From LMUY01 sp964245075 (lineage in GTDB: Bacteria > Pseudomonadota > Alphaproteobacteria > Acetobacterales > Acetobacteraceae), in contig CAXTLC010000012.1 of the NCBI GenBank assembly GCA_964245075.1, forward strand, positions 8,205-72,204: DNA of 64,000 nt, written 5' to 3'. Positions 41,970 to 50,979 of the stretch are shown piece by piece. Under the pieces are notes generated by a model that had not been told where the DNA came from, did not search any database, and saw nothing but the letters and a program-made list of their open reading frames with translations. Positions within the stretch are counted from its first letter, which is position 1, and every line of letters starts with the position of its first letter. Position numbers and translations under genes: made by a program.

Positions 41970-44812
41970 CAGTCGGCTGCGTCCAATTGCGCCGACACGC
42001 GGGTGAGAGCGACGTCTTCGTCGAAGAACCGGGCCTGCCAGTCGGACATCCGGTTGGTTTTGCGGACCTGCACGGCGGTCACCTTGTACTCAGGGCAATT
42101 GGTCGCCCAGTCGGTGAAGTCGGTGGTGATCACGTTCGCCCCCGTCTTGGGGTGGTGGAACGTGGTATAGACCACGCCGGGCTGCATCCGCTCGCTGATC
42201 CGCGCATGAAGCGCCACGTCGCCCGAGCGGCTTTCCAGCCGCACCAGGTCGCCGTCCAGCACGCCGCGGCTTTCGGCGTCGGCCGGGTGGATCTCCAGCA
42301 CGTCTTCCTCATGCCAGCGGCTGTTCTCGGTGCGCCGGGTCTGCGCGCCGACGTTGTACTGGGACAGGATGCGGCCGGTGGTGAGCAGCAACGGGAAGAG
42401 CGGACCGGTGCGCTCCTCGGTCGGGATGAACTCGGTGATCATGAACCGGCCCATGCCGCGGACGAAGCGGTCCACATGCATCATCGGCGTCCCGGCGGGC
42501 GCCGCGTCGTTGCACGGCCATTGCAGGGAGCCGAACTCGTCCAGCTTGGCGTAGGACACGCCTTTGAAGGTCGGCGTGGTGGCAGCGATCTCGTCCATGA
42601 TCTCCGACGGGTTCGCGTAGCTCATCGGGAAGCCGAGCGCGTTGGACAACGCCATCGTCGCTTCCCAATCGGCTAGCCCGCCCAAGGGCGGCATGACCTT
42701 GCGAACGCGGCTGATGCGGCGCTCGGCGTTGGTGAACGTGCCGTCCTTCTCCAGGAAGGAGGACCCTGGCAGGAAGACGTGGGCGTATTTCGCGGTCTCG
42801 CACAGGAACAAGTCCTGGACCACCACGCACTCCATCGCGCGCAGCCCGGCAGTGACGTGCTGGGTGTCCGGATCGGACTGCGCGATGTCCTCGCCCTGGA
42901 TGTAAAGGCCCTTGAAGCTGCCCTCCACCGCGTCATCCAGCATGTTGGGAATGCGGCGGCCCGGCTCACCGGTCAGGTGAACGCCCCACAGGTCCTCGTA
43001 GGTCTTGCGAACGTCGTCCTCGGAGACGTGGCGGTAGCCGGGGAACTCGTGCGGGAAGGAGCCCATGTCGCACGAGCCCTGCACGTTGTTCTGGCCACGC
43101 AAAGGGTTCACGCCGGCGCCGGGGCGGCCGATGTTGCCGGTCGCCATGGCCAGGTTCGCCATCGCCATGACGGTGGTGGAACCTTGGCTGTGCTCCGTCA
43201 CACCCAGCCCGTAGTAGATCGCCGCAGCGCCGCCCGTGGCATACAGCCGGGCAGCCGCCCGGACATCCTCCGCGCGGACGCCGGTCAGCGCCGCCGTGGC
43301 TTCCGGCGCGTTGCGCGGCTCCGCGATGAAGCGCGCCCAATGCTCGAATGCCGGCCCTTCGCAGCGCTCGCGCACGTAGTCAACGTCCACCAGGCCCTCG
43401 GTGACGACGACGTGCGCCATCGCGTTGATCAGCGCCACGTTGGTGCCGGGCTGCAACGGCAGGTGGTGCTCGGCCCGTATGTGCGGCGACTTGACCAGGT
43501 CGATGCGGCGCGGGTCGGCCACGATCAGCTTGGCGCCCTCGCGCAGCCGGCGCTTCATGCGCGAGGCGAACACCGGATGCCCGTCGGTCGGGTTGGCGCC
43601 GATCACCAGGATGACGTCGCTGTCCGCCACGGAGGCGAAATCCTGCGTGCCCGCGGAGGTGCCGAGCGTGGTCATCAGCCCGTACCCGGTCGGCGAGTGG
43701 CAGACCCGGGCGCAGGTGTCCACGTTGTTGTTGCCGAACGCGGCGCGCACCAGCTTCTGCACCAGGTACGTGTCCTCGTTGGTGCAGCGCGAGGACGTGA
43801 TGCCGCCGACGCTGTCCCGGCCGTACCTGGCCTGCAACCGCTTGAACTCGGACGCGGCGTGGCCGATCGCCTCGGCCCAGGTCACTTCCCGCCACGGGTC
43901 GGTGATGGCGGCGCGGATCATCGGCTTGGTGATGCGATCCTTGTGCGTGGCGTAGCCGAAGGCGAAGCGGCCCTTCACGCAGGAATGCCCCTCGTTGGCG
44001 TCGCCGTCCTTGTAGGGCGTCATGCGCACCACGGTGGTGCCCTGCATCTCCGCCTTGAACGAGCAGCCCACGCCGCAATACGCGCAGGTCGTGACCACCG
44101 AATGCTCGGGCTGGCCCATGGCGATGACGCTCTTCTCGGTCAGCGTCGCCGTCGGGCAGGCCTGCACGCACGCGCCGCAAGACACGCATTCGCTGCCCAT
44201 GAAGTCCGTCGGGCCGGGCACGATGCGGCTGTCGAAGCCGCGGCCCTCGACCGTGAGCGCGAACGTGCCCTGCACTTCCTCGCACGCGCGCACGCAGCGG
44301 TTGCAGACGATGCACTTCGACGTGTCGAAGGTGAAGTACGGGTTGCTCTCGTCCTTCGCCAGGCCGAGGTGGCTCTCCCCCTCCAAGCCGTAGCGCACCT
44401 CCCGCAGGCCGACCGCGCCGGCTACGTCCTGCAACTCGCAATCGCCGTTGGCGGCGCAGGTGAGGCAGTCGAGCGGGTGGTCGGAGATGTACAGCTCCAT
44501 CACGCCGCGGCGCAGCTTGGCCAGGGCCGGGGTCTGGGTGGTCACCACCATCCCATCCTCGGCCGGCGTGGTGCAGGACGCGGGCGTGTCGCGGCGCCCG
44601 GCGATCTCCACCAGGCACATGCGGCAGGAACCGAACGGCTCCAGGCTGTCGGTCGCGCACAGCTTGGGGATCTTGGTGCCCAGCGCCATGGCGGCGGCCA
44701 TGACGGACGTGCCGGCCGGCACGCTGACTTCCTGCCCGTCGATCGACAGCGTCACGGTCCGCTCGCTCAGGCGGATCGGAGTGCCGTAGTCGAGTTCCTT
44801 GATGAGGCCCAT
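41969..44812 (-). CDS. fdsA: NAD-dependent formate dehydrogenase, alpha (molybdenum) subunit
   Basis: The catalytic subunit oxidises formate to CO2 at a bis-MGD molybdenum centre. The 947-residue protein starts with a [2Fe-2S] domain (CATDSLEPFGSCRMCLVEIA). A His-Cys [4Fe-4S] region follows (DHPLDCLTCAANGDCELQDV), then two ferredoxin clusters (CIVCNRCVRAC, CVSCGACVQACP) and the proximal cluster (CAYCGVGCSF). The molybdenum ligand is Cys371 in CARVCHSPTGYGLM. The C-terminus is the MoPterin-binding domain with LLLTTGRILSQYNVGAQTRR. Length and domain order match soluble FdsA of methylotrophs. The start is ATG 44812. Confidence 0.95.
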   Translation of the reverse strand: MGLIKELDYGTPIRLSERTVTLSIDGQEVSVPAGTSVMAAAMALGTKIPKLCATDSLEPFGSCRMCLVEIAGRRDTPASCTTPAEDGMVVTTQTPALAKLRRGVMELYISDHPLDCLTCAANGDCELQDVAGAVGLREVRYGLEGESHLGLAKDESNPYFTFDTSKCIVCNRCVRACEEVQGTFALTVEGRGFDSRIVPGPTDFMGSECVSCGACVQACPTATLTEKSVIAMGQPEHSVVTTCAYCGVGCSFKAEMQGTTVVRMTPYKDGDANEGHSCVKGRFAFGYATHKDRITKPMIRAAITDPWREVTWAEAIGHAASEFKRLQARYGRDSVGGITSSRCTNEDTYLVQKLVRAAFGNNNVDTCARVCHSPTGYGLMTTLGTSAGTQDFASVADSDVILVIGANPTDGHPVFASRMKRRLREGAKLIVADPRRIDLVKSPHIRAEHHLPLQPGTNVALINAMAHVVVTEGLVDVDYVRERCEGPAFEHWARFIAEPRNAPEATAALTGVRAEDVRAAARLYATGGAAAIYYGLGVTEHSQGSTTVMAMANLAMATGNIGRPGAGVNPLRGQNNVQGSCDMGSFPHEFPGYRHVSEDDVRKTYEDLWGVHLTGEPGRRIPNMLDDAVEGSFKGLYIQGEDIAQSDPDTQHVTAGLRAMECVVVQDLFLCETAKYAHVFLPGSSFLEKDGTFTNAERRISRVRKVMPPLGGLADWEATMALSNALGFPMSYANPSEIMDEIAATTPTFKGVSYAKLDEFGSLQWPCNDAAPAGTPMMHVDRFVRGMGRFMITEFIPTEERTGPLFPLLLTTGRILSQYNVGAQTRRTENSRWHEEDVLEIHPADAESRGVLDGDLVRLESRSGDVALHARISERMQPGVVYTTFHHPKTGANVITTDFTDWATNCPEYKVTAVQVRKTNRMSDWQARFFDEDVALTRVSAQLDAAD

Positions 44813-44823
44813 CGTGTCGGCTC

Positions 44824-46380
44824 CTACTCGGCCGCGACCGGCACGGCGGCCGGGCGGTCGAAATCCTCGGGAAAATGGGTGAACGCGGACATCACCGGCA
44901 TCGGGGTCAGCCCGCCCATGGCGCACAGCGAGCCGTCCGCCATCACCGTGCACAGATCCTGCAACAGCGCCGTGTTCTTCCCGCGCTGCACGCCGGCGAC
45001 GATGCGGTCCATCACCTCCATCCCGCGCACGGCGCCGATGCGGCAGGGGGTGCACTTGCCGCAGCTCTCGTGGGCGCAGAACTCGAACGCGAAGCGGGCC
45101 TGGGCGGCGAGGTCCACCGTGTCGTCGAACACCACCACGCCGCCATGGCCGATCAAGCCCTTGGCTGCGGCAAAGGCCTCGTAGTCGAGCGGCGTGTCCA
45201 TCAGGCTGGCCGGGAAATACGCGCCGAGCGGCCCGCCTACCTGAACCGCGCGCACCGGACGGCCCGTGGCGGTGCCGCCGCCGTACTCCTCCACGATCTC
45301 CCGCAGGGTGACACCGAACGGCACCTCGATCAGTCCGCCGCGGCGGACGTTGCCGGCAAGCTGCACGGCCAGGGTGCCGAGCGAGCGGCCGGTGCCGTAC
45401 TCGGCATAGGCCTTGCCGCCTTCCGCCATGATGAACGGCACCGAGGCGAGCGAGAGCACGTTGTTCACCACGGTCGGCTTGCCGAACAGCCCTTCGATCG
45501 CCGGCAGCGGCGGCTTGGCGCGCACCATGCCGCGCTTGCCCTCCAACGAGTCGAGCAGGGAGGTCTCTTCCCCGCAGATATACGCGCCGGCGCCGAGCCG
45601 GACCTCCAAGGTGAATGCCCGGCCGGAGCCGCAAACGTCCGCGCCCAGGCAGCCCGCCGCTTCCGCCGCCGCGATCGCCCGCTGCATCGTGCGAAAGGCA
45701 TGCGGATACTCGGACCGGCAGTAGATGAAGCCCTTGGTCGCATCGACCGCCACCGCGGCGATCGTCATGCCCTCGATCAGGCTGAGTGGATCGCCCTCCA
45801 TCAGCATGCGGTCCGCGAAGGTGCCGCTGTCACCCTCGTCCGCGTTGCAAACGACGTAGCGCTGCTCGGCCGGAGCCAGGCGCACCGTGTTCCACTTGAT
45901 GCCGGTCGGGAACCCTGCGCCGCCGCGGCCGCGCAAGCCGGACAGCTTGATCTCATCCACGATGGCGGTGCCGTCCATGGCCAGGGCGCGGTCCAACCCG
46001 GCATAGCCGCCATGGGCGCGGTAGTCCTCCACGGAGAGCGGGTCCACCACGCCACACCGGCCGAAGGTCAGCCGGGCCTGCTTGGCTTGCCAGGGGTGTT
46101 CCTCCGGCTTGCCGATCGCCAGCGCGTGCGCACCGCCTTCCAGCAGCCCGGCCTCGAACAGGCCGGGCACGTCCGCCGGGGTGACGGGGCCGTAGCCGAC
46201 ACGGCCGGCCGCGGTCTGAACCTCGAGGAGCGGCTCCAGGAACACCATCCCGCGGCTGCCGACGCGGACGATCTCCACCGCGGCGCCACGCCGGGCAGCC
46301 TCGGATTGCAGGGCTGCAACGACGCGCTCGGCGCCGAGCGCCAGGGCGGCGGCGTCACAGGAAACGAACAGCCGGGTCAT
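44824..46380 (-). CDS. fdsB: NAD-dependent formate dehydrogenase, beta (flavin/NAD) subunit
   Basis: FdsB passes electrons from the iron-sulfur chain to NAD+. The 518-residue protein has a thioredoxin-like N-terminus fused to a NuoF-like domain. The FMN/NADH blocks are LSGLRGRGGAGFPTGIKWNT, NADEGDSGTFADRMLMEGDP and GAGAYICGEETSLLDSLEGK. The [4Fe-4S] site is in CAHESCGKCTPCRIGAVRG. The stop lies 11 bases before fdsA, and the start overlaps the fdsG stop. Complete. Confidence 0.95.
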   Translation of the reverse strand: MTRLFVSCDAAALALGAERVVAALQSEAARRGAAVEIVRVGSRGMVFLEPLLEVQTAAGRVGYGPVTPADVPGLFEAGLLEGGAHALAIGKPEEHPWQAKQARLTFGRCGVVDPLSVEDYRAHGGYAGLDRALAMDGTAIVDEIKLSGLRGRGGAGFPTGIKWNTVRLAPAEQRYVVCNADEGDSGTFADRMLMEGDPLSLIEGMTIAAVAVDATKGFIYCRSEYPHAFRTMQRAIAAAEAAGCLGADVCGSGRAFTLEVRLGAGAYICGEETSLLDSLEGKRGMVRAKPPLPAIEGLFGKPTVVNNVLSLASVPFIMAEGGKAYAEYGTGRSLGTLAVQLAGNVRRGGLIEVPFGVTLREIVEEYGGGTATGRPVRAVQVGGPLGAYFPASLMDTPLDYEAFAAAKGLIGHGGVVVFDDTVDLAAQARFAFEFCAHESCGKCTPCRIGAVRGMEVMDRIVAGVQRGKNTALLQDLCTVMADGSLCAMGGLTPMPVMSAFTHFPEDFDRPAAVPVAAE

Positions 46381-46889
46381 GCGCGCGCCTCCATCACCAG
46401 TTCGTCGAGCATCTCGCTGTTCACGCGGGCCAGCGGCTCGCCATCATAAAGCACGGCCGGCGCGCAAGCGCAGAGGCCGAGGCAGAACGTCGGCTCCACC
46501 GTCAGCCGGCCGTCGGCGGTTTTGCCGCCCCAGGAAAGGCCGAGCCGCTTCAGCAGGTCCGTGGCCATGACGGCGGCGCCCATTGCCTGGCACGCCTCGG
46601 CCCGGCATATCCGGAGCACGTGCTCCCCGGCCGGTTCGCGCCGGAAATCGTGGTAGAACGAGATCACGCCGAAAACCTCGGCCCGCGAGATGTTCAGCGC
46701 GGAGGCGATCATCGGTTCCACCTCGGGCGGCACGCAGCCGAACTCGGCCTGCAAGGCGTGCAGCAATGGCAGCATCGCCCCTTCCATGTTCCGATGCGCC
46801 TCGATGATGACGGCGGCACGCGCTGCGCCAGGCCAGAGCGCGCGGTCGTCGCGCACAACCGAGACGGGGGTGTTGAAGCGCTTGGTCAT
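46377..46889 (-). CDS. fdsG: NAD-dependent formate dehydrogenase, gamma subunit
   Basis: A 170-residue NuoE-like subunit that holds a [2Fe-2S] cluster. It has LHALQAEFGCVPPEVEPMIA, FGVISFYHDFRREPAGEHVL, the Cys in RICRAEACQAMGA, and LTVEPTFCLGLCACAPAVLY. First gene of the fds operon; the terminator hairpin at 46988 separates it from the oxalate decarboxylase gene upstream. Confidence 0.94.
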   Translation of the reverse strand: MTKRFNTPVSVVRDDRALWPGAARAAVIIEAHRNMEGAMLPLLHALQAEFGCVPPEVEPMIASALNISRAEVFGVISFYHDFRREPAGEHVLRICRAEACQAMGAAVMATDLLKRLGLSWGGKTADGRLTVEPTFCLGLCACAPAVLYDGEPLARVNSEMLDELVMEARA

Positions 46890-46987
46890 GCAGGTTGCAG
46901 TCTCATGATAGAGAAGTTGTGCGGGTAATCCGGATCAACAAGCCTGCCCGACAAGTGCCGTGATCGCAAAATCCTATTGCTGGGCAG

Positions 46988-47019
46988 GGCGTGCCGGGGA
47001 CGAGCCTCCCCGGCACGCC
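46988..47019 (-). terminator. Strong hairpin after oxalate decarboxylase
   Basis: A perfect 12-bp GC-rich stem (GGCGTGCCGGGG/CCCCGGCACGCC) with an 8-base loop lies 5 bases beyond the oxdD stop on the minus strand. A short T-rich stretch follows about 14 bases later. It should end the oxlT-oxdD transcript or lessen read-through into fdsG. Confidence 0.75.
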
Positions 47020-47024
47020 AGCCT

Positions 47025-48224
47025 TCATGCCTGCTGGATCTTCTCCAACGTACTGGCGGGCACGCCAGCTATGTTGTTGGAGAGAAGGTATTTCGGCGCC
47101 GTTTGCATCCAGTGCTTGAGCGTGATTTCCTCGAACTTGCCGGCATCCCAGGTTTGGACGATCTCCAGATCCTCGTTGCCCGTGTTGAGGATGCCGTGGC
47201 CGTAGCCGGCCGGGATGTAGGCGGAGTCGCCGGCCTTGACCTCGGCCATCTTGCCGCGCCCGCCCGATCCGAACATCGCCACTTGGCCGTTGCCCTTCAG
47301 GTAGAAGTGGAACTCGTTGGCGTTGGGATTCCAGTGCAGCTCCTTCATCTGGCCAGGCTTGATCACCATCAGGCCGCCTGACATCGTCGTGGAGATCGGC
47401 CACTCGTCAACCGTCGCGAGGCTGAAGCTGCCGCCGTCGAAATCCCGCCGCGCCCGAATGTCCTTCGTCAGGCTGAACTTGTGGGTCGACTCCTTCGGCC
47501 AGGGGGCATCGAGGGCTTGCGACACCGGGATCACGGGGCCGGATTGTATGTAGGTCTCACCCCTGGGAAAGGCGTCGAAGGCGTCCTTGGAAAGGCCGAA
47601 GTTCTCCGCCAGCATGGTCTTGGGCGTGAGATCGATCCAGTCGGTGATCGAGAACGTGCCATGCTCGGAGAAGGCGCCGTTGTTGAACGACAGGATGAAG
47701 TGGCAAGGCTCGTCGCCAATCGTCTGGATCGCGTGGCCGTGGCCCTTGGGAAAGAACCACAGATCGCCCGGGACGTAGTTGTTGACCTCGGTCTGTCCCG
47801 ACGGGTCGAGCACCACTGTCTGGCAGCGGCCGCCGATGACGTAGGCCCATTCGGCCGCGATGGCGTGCCAATGCAACTCGCGCGAAGCGCCCGGGTCCAG
47901 GAACATGTGGACGCCGGCAAGGCCCTTCATGATCGGAAGCTGATGCTCGGTCGATTCCTTGGCCCACCCGCCAGAGGTGATCTTCGGCGCCGATCCGTCG
48001 AGCGAGCGGGTGAACGCGGGCATCTCTCCCACATCCTCTGGATCATGGTAGGCGACGGTGGCTCCTGGCGGCAATTGTGAGACCTGCCGTCCGAAACCCC
48101 CTTGCCCGGGCTGCCCATGGTCCGTTTTGGCCGCCTCGGCAGCCCCGGCGGCTTGGGACAGGGCAACCAGGCCGCCCATTCCCAGCGCCGCGGTCCCCAT
48201 GAAATTCCGCCTGCTATTGTCCAT
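47025..48224 (-). CDS. oxdD: Oxalate decarboxylase-like bicupin, Tat-exported
   Basis: A 399-residue bicupin expected to turn oxalate into formate and CO2. The N-terminus SRRNFMGTAALGMGG is a Tat signal, so it acts outside the cytoplasm. Cupin 1 has His118, His120, Glu125 and His164 (ELHWHAIAAEWAYVIGG, GHGHAI). The lid SEHGT (186-190) keeps the Glu of the SENST lid of decarboxylases. Cupin 2 has His297, Asn299, Glu304 and His343 (ELHWNPNANEFHFYLKG), so one metal His is replaced by Asn. ATG has AGGAAA 6 bases upstream. It follows oxlT by 17 bp. Confidence 0.85.
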   Translation of the reverse strand: MDNSRRNFMGTAALGMGGLVALSQAAGAAEAAKTDHGQPGQGGFGRQVSQLPPGATVAYHDPEDVGEMPAFTRSLDGSAPKITSGGWAKESTEHQLPIMKGLAGVHMFLDPGASRELHWHAIAAEWAYVIGGRCQTVVLDPSGQTEVNNYVPGDLWFFPKGHGHAIQTIGDEPCHFILSFNNGAFSEHGTFSITDWIDLTPKTMLAENFGLSKDAFDAFPRGETYIQSGPVIPVSQALDAPWPKESTHKFSLTKDIRARRDFDGGSFSLATVDEWPISTTMSGGLMVIKPGQMKELHWNPNANEFHFYLKGNGQVAMFGSGGRGKMAEVKAGDSAYIPAGYGHGILNTGNEDLEIVQTWDAGKFEEITLKHWMQTAPKYLLSNNIAGVPASTLEKIQQA

Positions 48225-48241
48225 TGTTCTTTCCTTTCTGT

Positions 48242-49816
48242 TCAAAACAGCCCCCCAACCTTGGACAGCGTCATGTAAAGGCCCCACGCGATCGGCAGCA
48301 ACACACAGAGCCAGGCTGCCGCAACCCCTGCCGTCAAGCCGCCGAGGCCGATGCCGTACGATCCTCCAACGGACACGGCGGCGCGCGTATCCTGCACGCC
48401 CGCCAGCTCGTCCGGAGTCATGAACCAGCGCGGCGCCAAGGGGCGGATGAACAGGTTGGCGACAAAGCCCACCGCCAGCAGCCCGGCCATGACGTAGAGC
48501 GTCTGGTCATACACGTTCTCTTTCGCGACGCCCGCCCGCGACGCGCGCTGGCTGATGTAGCTGACCAGCACCGGGCCGAGCACGCCTGCGGTGGACCAGG
48601 CCGTCAGCAGCCGGCCGTGGATGGCGCCCACGAACTGCGTCCCGAACACGTCGGCCAAGTAGGCCGGCACGGTCGCGAAGCCGCCGCCATACATCGACAG
48701 GATCACGCAGCAGAACACGACGAACAGCGCCTTCTGCCCGGTGTGCGCGGTCCACGGGGCCGCAAGGTACAACGCGATGCCGACGACGAAGAAGATGAAA
48801 TAGGTCGTCTTGCGGCCGAGCTTGTCGGAGGCCGAGGCCCAGAAGAACCGCCCGGCGATGTTGAACACCGACAGCAGCCCGACGAAGCCGGCTGCCACCG
48901 CCGCCGGGGCGGCAAACAGTTGTTGCAGCATCGGCGAGGCGACGCTCAGCACCCCGATCCCGGCGCTGACGTTCATCAGCAGCACCAGCCAGATCAGCCA
49001 GAACTGCGGCATCTTCCAGGCGCGGTTGAGGTGGACATGGCCCGAAGCGGCGAACTTGCGCGTGACCACCGGCTGCACCCAGCTTTCCGGCTTCCAGGCC
49101 GCAGGCGGGATACGGTAGGCGAAGCTGCCGGCCATCATGAAAACGAAGTAAACCGCGGCCAGCACCAGGAAGGTCTGCCAAACACCAGGCCCGCTTCCAT
49201 CCTTGAACTGCGCCATCAGCAAGGCCGCGAGCGGGGCGCCGATCATCGCGCCGCCGCCGAAGCCCATGATGGCCATTCCCGTCGCCATGCCGCGCCGGTC
49301 CGGAAACCACTTCACCAGAGTGGAAACGGGAGAGATGTAGCCGATGCCGAGCCCAACCCCGCCGAGCGCCCCCATGCCGAGCCACAGGATCCACAACTGG
49401 TGCGCCCACACGCCCAAGGCCGCCACCGCCAGCCCGGCAGTCCAGCACAGCGTCGCGACCACGCCGGCGCGCCGCGGGCCGACCCGCTCCAGCCAGCCGC
49501 CCCAGATAGCGGCCGAAGCGCCCAGGAACACGATGCCGAGCTCGAACCCGACAACCAGGTTCGGCACCGTCCAGTCGCACGTGGTGGCCGTCAGCATTCG
49601 CAGCATGCCGGCATCCGCTGCGCAGGCCGTGCCAACCGTGTGGGTCAGCGGGAGCCAGAACACCGACATCCCGTAGATCATGCCGATGCACAGGTGGACC
49701 GCCAACGCGGCAGGCGGCACGAGCCACCGGTTGAAGCCGGGCCGGGCCACGATCCTCGCGCGGTCCAGCAAGGACGGCGCAGGACCGGCAGTCTCATAGC
49801 TTGCGGTTATGCCCAT
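48242..49816 (-). CDS. OFA-family MFS transporter (oxalate/formate antiporter-like)
   Basis: A 524-residue, roughly 12- to 14-segment transporter of the oxalate/formate antiporter group. The N-terminal block RWLVPPAALAVHLCIGMIYG and the MFS loop KWFPDRRGMATGMAIMGFGG are family marks. Another is FNIAGRFFWASASDKLGRKT. An extra hydrophobic stretch closes the C-terminus (GIGLGGLTAGVAAAWLCVLL). Its place 17 bp before oxdD supports oxalate or formate transport. ATG 49816 is preferred; a longer frame from 49882 adds a polar lead. Confidence 0.85.
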   Translation of the reverse strand: MGITASYETAGPAPSLLDRARIVARPGFNRWLVPPAALAVHLCIGMIYGMSVFWLPLTHTVGTACAADAGMLRMLTATTCDWTVPNLVVGFELGIVFLGASAAIWGGWLERVGPRRAGVVATLCWTAGLAVAALGVWAHQLWILWLGMGALGGVGLGIGYISPVSTLVKWFPDRRGMATGMAIMGFGGGAMIGAPLAALLMAQFKDGSGPGVWQTFLVLAAVYFVFMMAGSFAYRIPPAAWKPESWVQPVVTRKFAASGHVHLNRAWKMPQFWLIWLVLLMNVSAGIGVLSVASPMLQQLFAAPAAVAAGFVGLLSVFNIAGRFFWASASDKLGRKTTYFIFFVVGIALYLAAPWTAHTGQKALFVVFCCVILSMYGGGFATVPAYLADVFGTQFVGAIHGRLLTAWSTAGVLGPVLVSYISQRASRAGVAKENVYDQTLYVMAGLLAVGFVANLFIRPLAPRWFMTPDELAGVQDTRAAVSVGGSYGIGLGGLTAGVAAAWLCVLLPIAWGLYMTLSKVGGLF

Positions 49817-49991
49817 GGCGAATGCAATCTCACAATGACGTCGCGGGGTTGAGCGGGCGAGCGGACTGGTCAAGGCAAGCAATCGTTGCCGCGGGACGAG
49901 ACATCCACACCCAATGGCCGCCAGCTATATTGCTCAAAACTGCGACGGTTTCCATTCCGCTGTTATTGTCGCGTCGATACCAATGCCGGAG

Positions 49992-50006
49992 GCACCATTT
50001 TGGTGC
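49992..50006. promoter_or_regulatory. Perfect short palindrome upstream of the oxlT-like gene
   Basis: GCACCA-TTT-TGGTGC, a perfect 6-bp inverted repeat, lies 176 bases before the transporter start and 36 bases past the lysR stop, in a 226-bp gap. It could be an operator for the adjacent LysR protein or a weak terminator for lysR. No T-run follows. Confidence 0.4.
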
Positions 50007-50042
50007 AAGCGAGCAACATCGTGCTGCGATAGCAAAAACCGA

Positions 50043-50930
50043 TCAAACCGCCGGACGCGTCACCTGCGCCACGACATCGATCAAGGCGCGCAGCCGAGGC
50101 GAAAGAGGCTGCCGGTCCGGGACGACCAGCCCGACCTGGAACGCCGCGTCCGCGATGGGAATGGCCCGGAACGGCGCCACCCCGGCAAGCAAGTTGGCAA
50201 CCTGCTCGGATACGACCGTGAACAGCTCCCCGTGGCGCACGTAGGCGAGCAGCGCGACCGTCGAGTCAGCCTCCACCATGCAGGGCACGGCTTCCGCGCT
50301 GGAAGGTCGCAGCAGACGGTCCAGTATGCGGCGGTTCTGCATGTCGGGCGTGAGCAGGCAGAGCGGGAGGGTGCTGACCTCGGCCCATGATATGCTTGAG
50401 CGCCGGGTCACCGGCGACCCGGCGCCGGTCAGCAGCCAATAGCGCTCGATGTACAACGGCAGCGACCGCAGCCGGCCGAGCGTTTCGTTGCCAAGATAGG
50501 TTATCCCGGCCTCGACTTGCAGCCCGTCCAACTGATCCAGGATCTCGTTCGAGCTGCGCGACAGCACGGTGATCCGCACGCCGGGATGCAGCGCACGGTA
50601 GGGCTGGGTGATGGTGGGCGAGTAAGGCAGCGCCGTCGGGATCACCGCCAAGCGCAGATCCCCGGACAGGCCGTGGCGGAAGGACCGCACCTCCTGCCGC
50701 ATCGCCCGCGCATCCCCGACCAGGCGCCGCGCCCATTCGAGCACCCGCTCGCCTTCCGGGGTAAAGCCCTGGAAGCGTGAGCTGCGCCGGATGAGCATGA
50801 CCCCGAGCTGCTCTTCCAAGCTCTTGATCGCGGCCGACAAGGTGGGCTGGGCGACGCCGCATGCCTCCGCGGCACGGCGGAAATTGCGTTCCCGGGCGAC
50901 CGCGATGAGGAACTCAAGCTTGTCGATCAT
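50043..50930 (-). CDS. LysR-family transcriptional regulator
   Basis: A 295-residue regulator. The N-terminal helix-turn-helix is FLIAVARERNFRRAAEACGV through QPTLSAAIKSLEEQLGVMLI. The rest is a co-inducer domain with LRLAVIPTALPYSPTITQPY. LysR proteins often sit beside fds operons, so it may control the oxalate/formate genes that follow on the same strand. The target is inferred from position only. It follows the permease gene by 49 bp. Confidence 0.9.
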   Translation of the reverse strand: MIDKLEFLIAVARERNFRRAAEACGVAQPTLSAAIKSLEEQLGVMLIRRSSRFQGFTPEGERVLEWARRLVGDARAMRQEVRSFRHGLSGDLRLAVIPTALPYSPTITQPYRALHPGVRITVLSRSSNEILDQLDGLQVEAGITYLGNETLGRLRSLPLYIERYWLLTGAGSPVTRRSSISWAEVSTLPLCLLTPDMQNRRILDRLLRPSSAEAVPCMVEADSTVALLAYVRHGELFTVVSEQVANLLAGVAPFRAIPIADAAFQVGLVVPDRQPLSPRLRALIDVVAQVTRPAV

Positions 50931-50979
50931 CGCCTACGGTAAGGTCGCGCTCATCGCCCGCGACGCGATCGTGCGGCGG

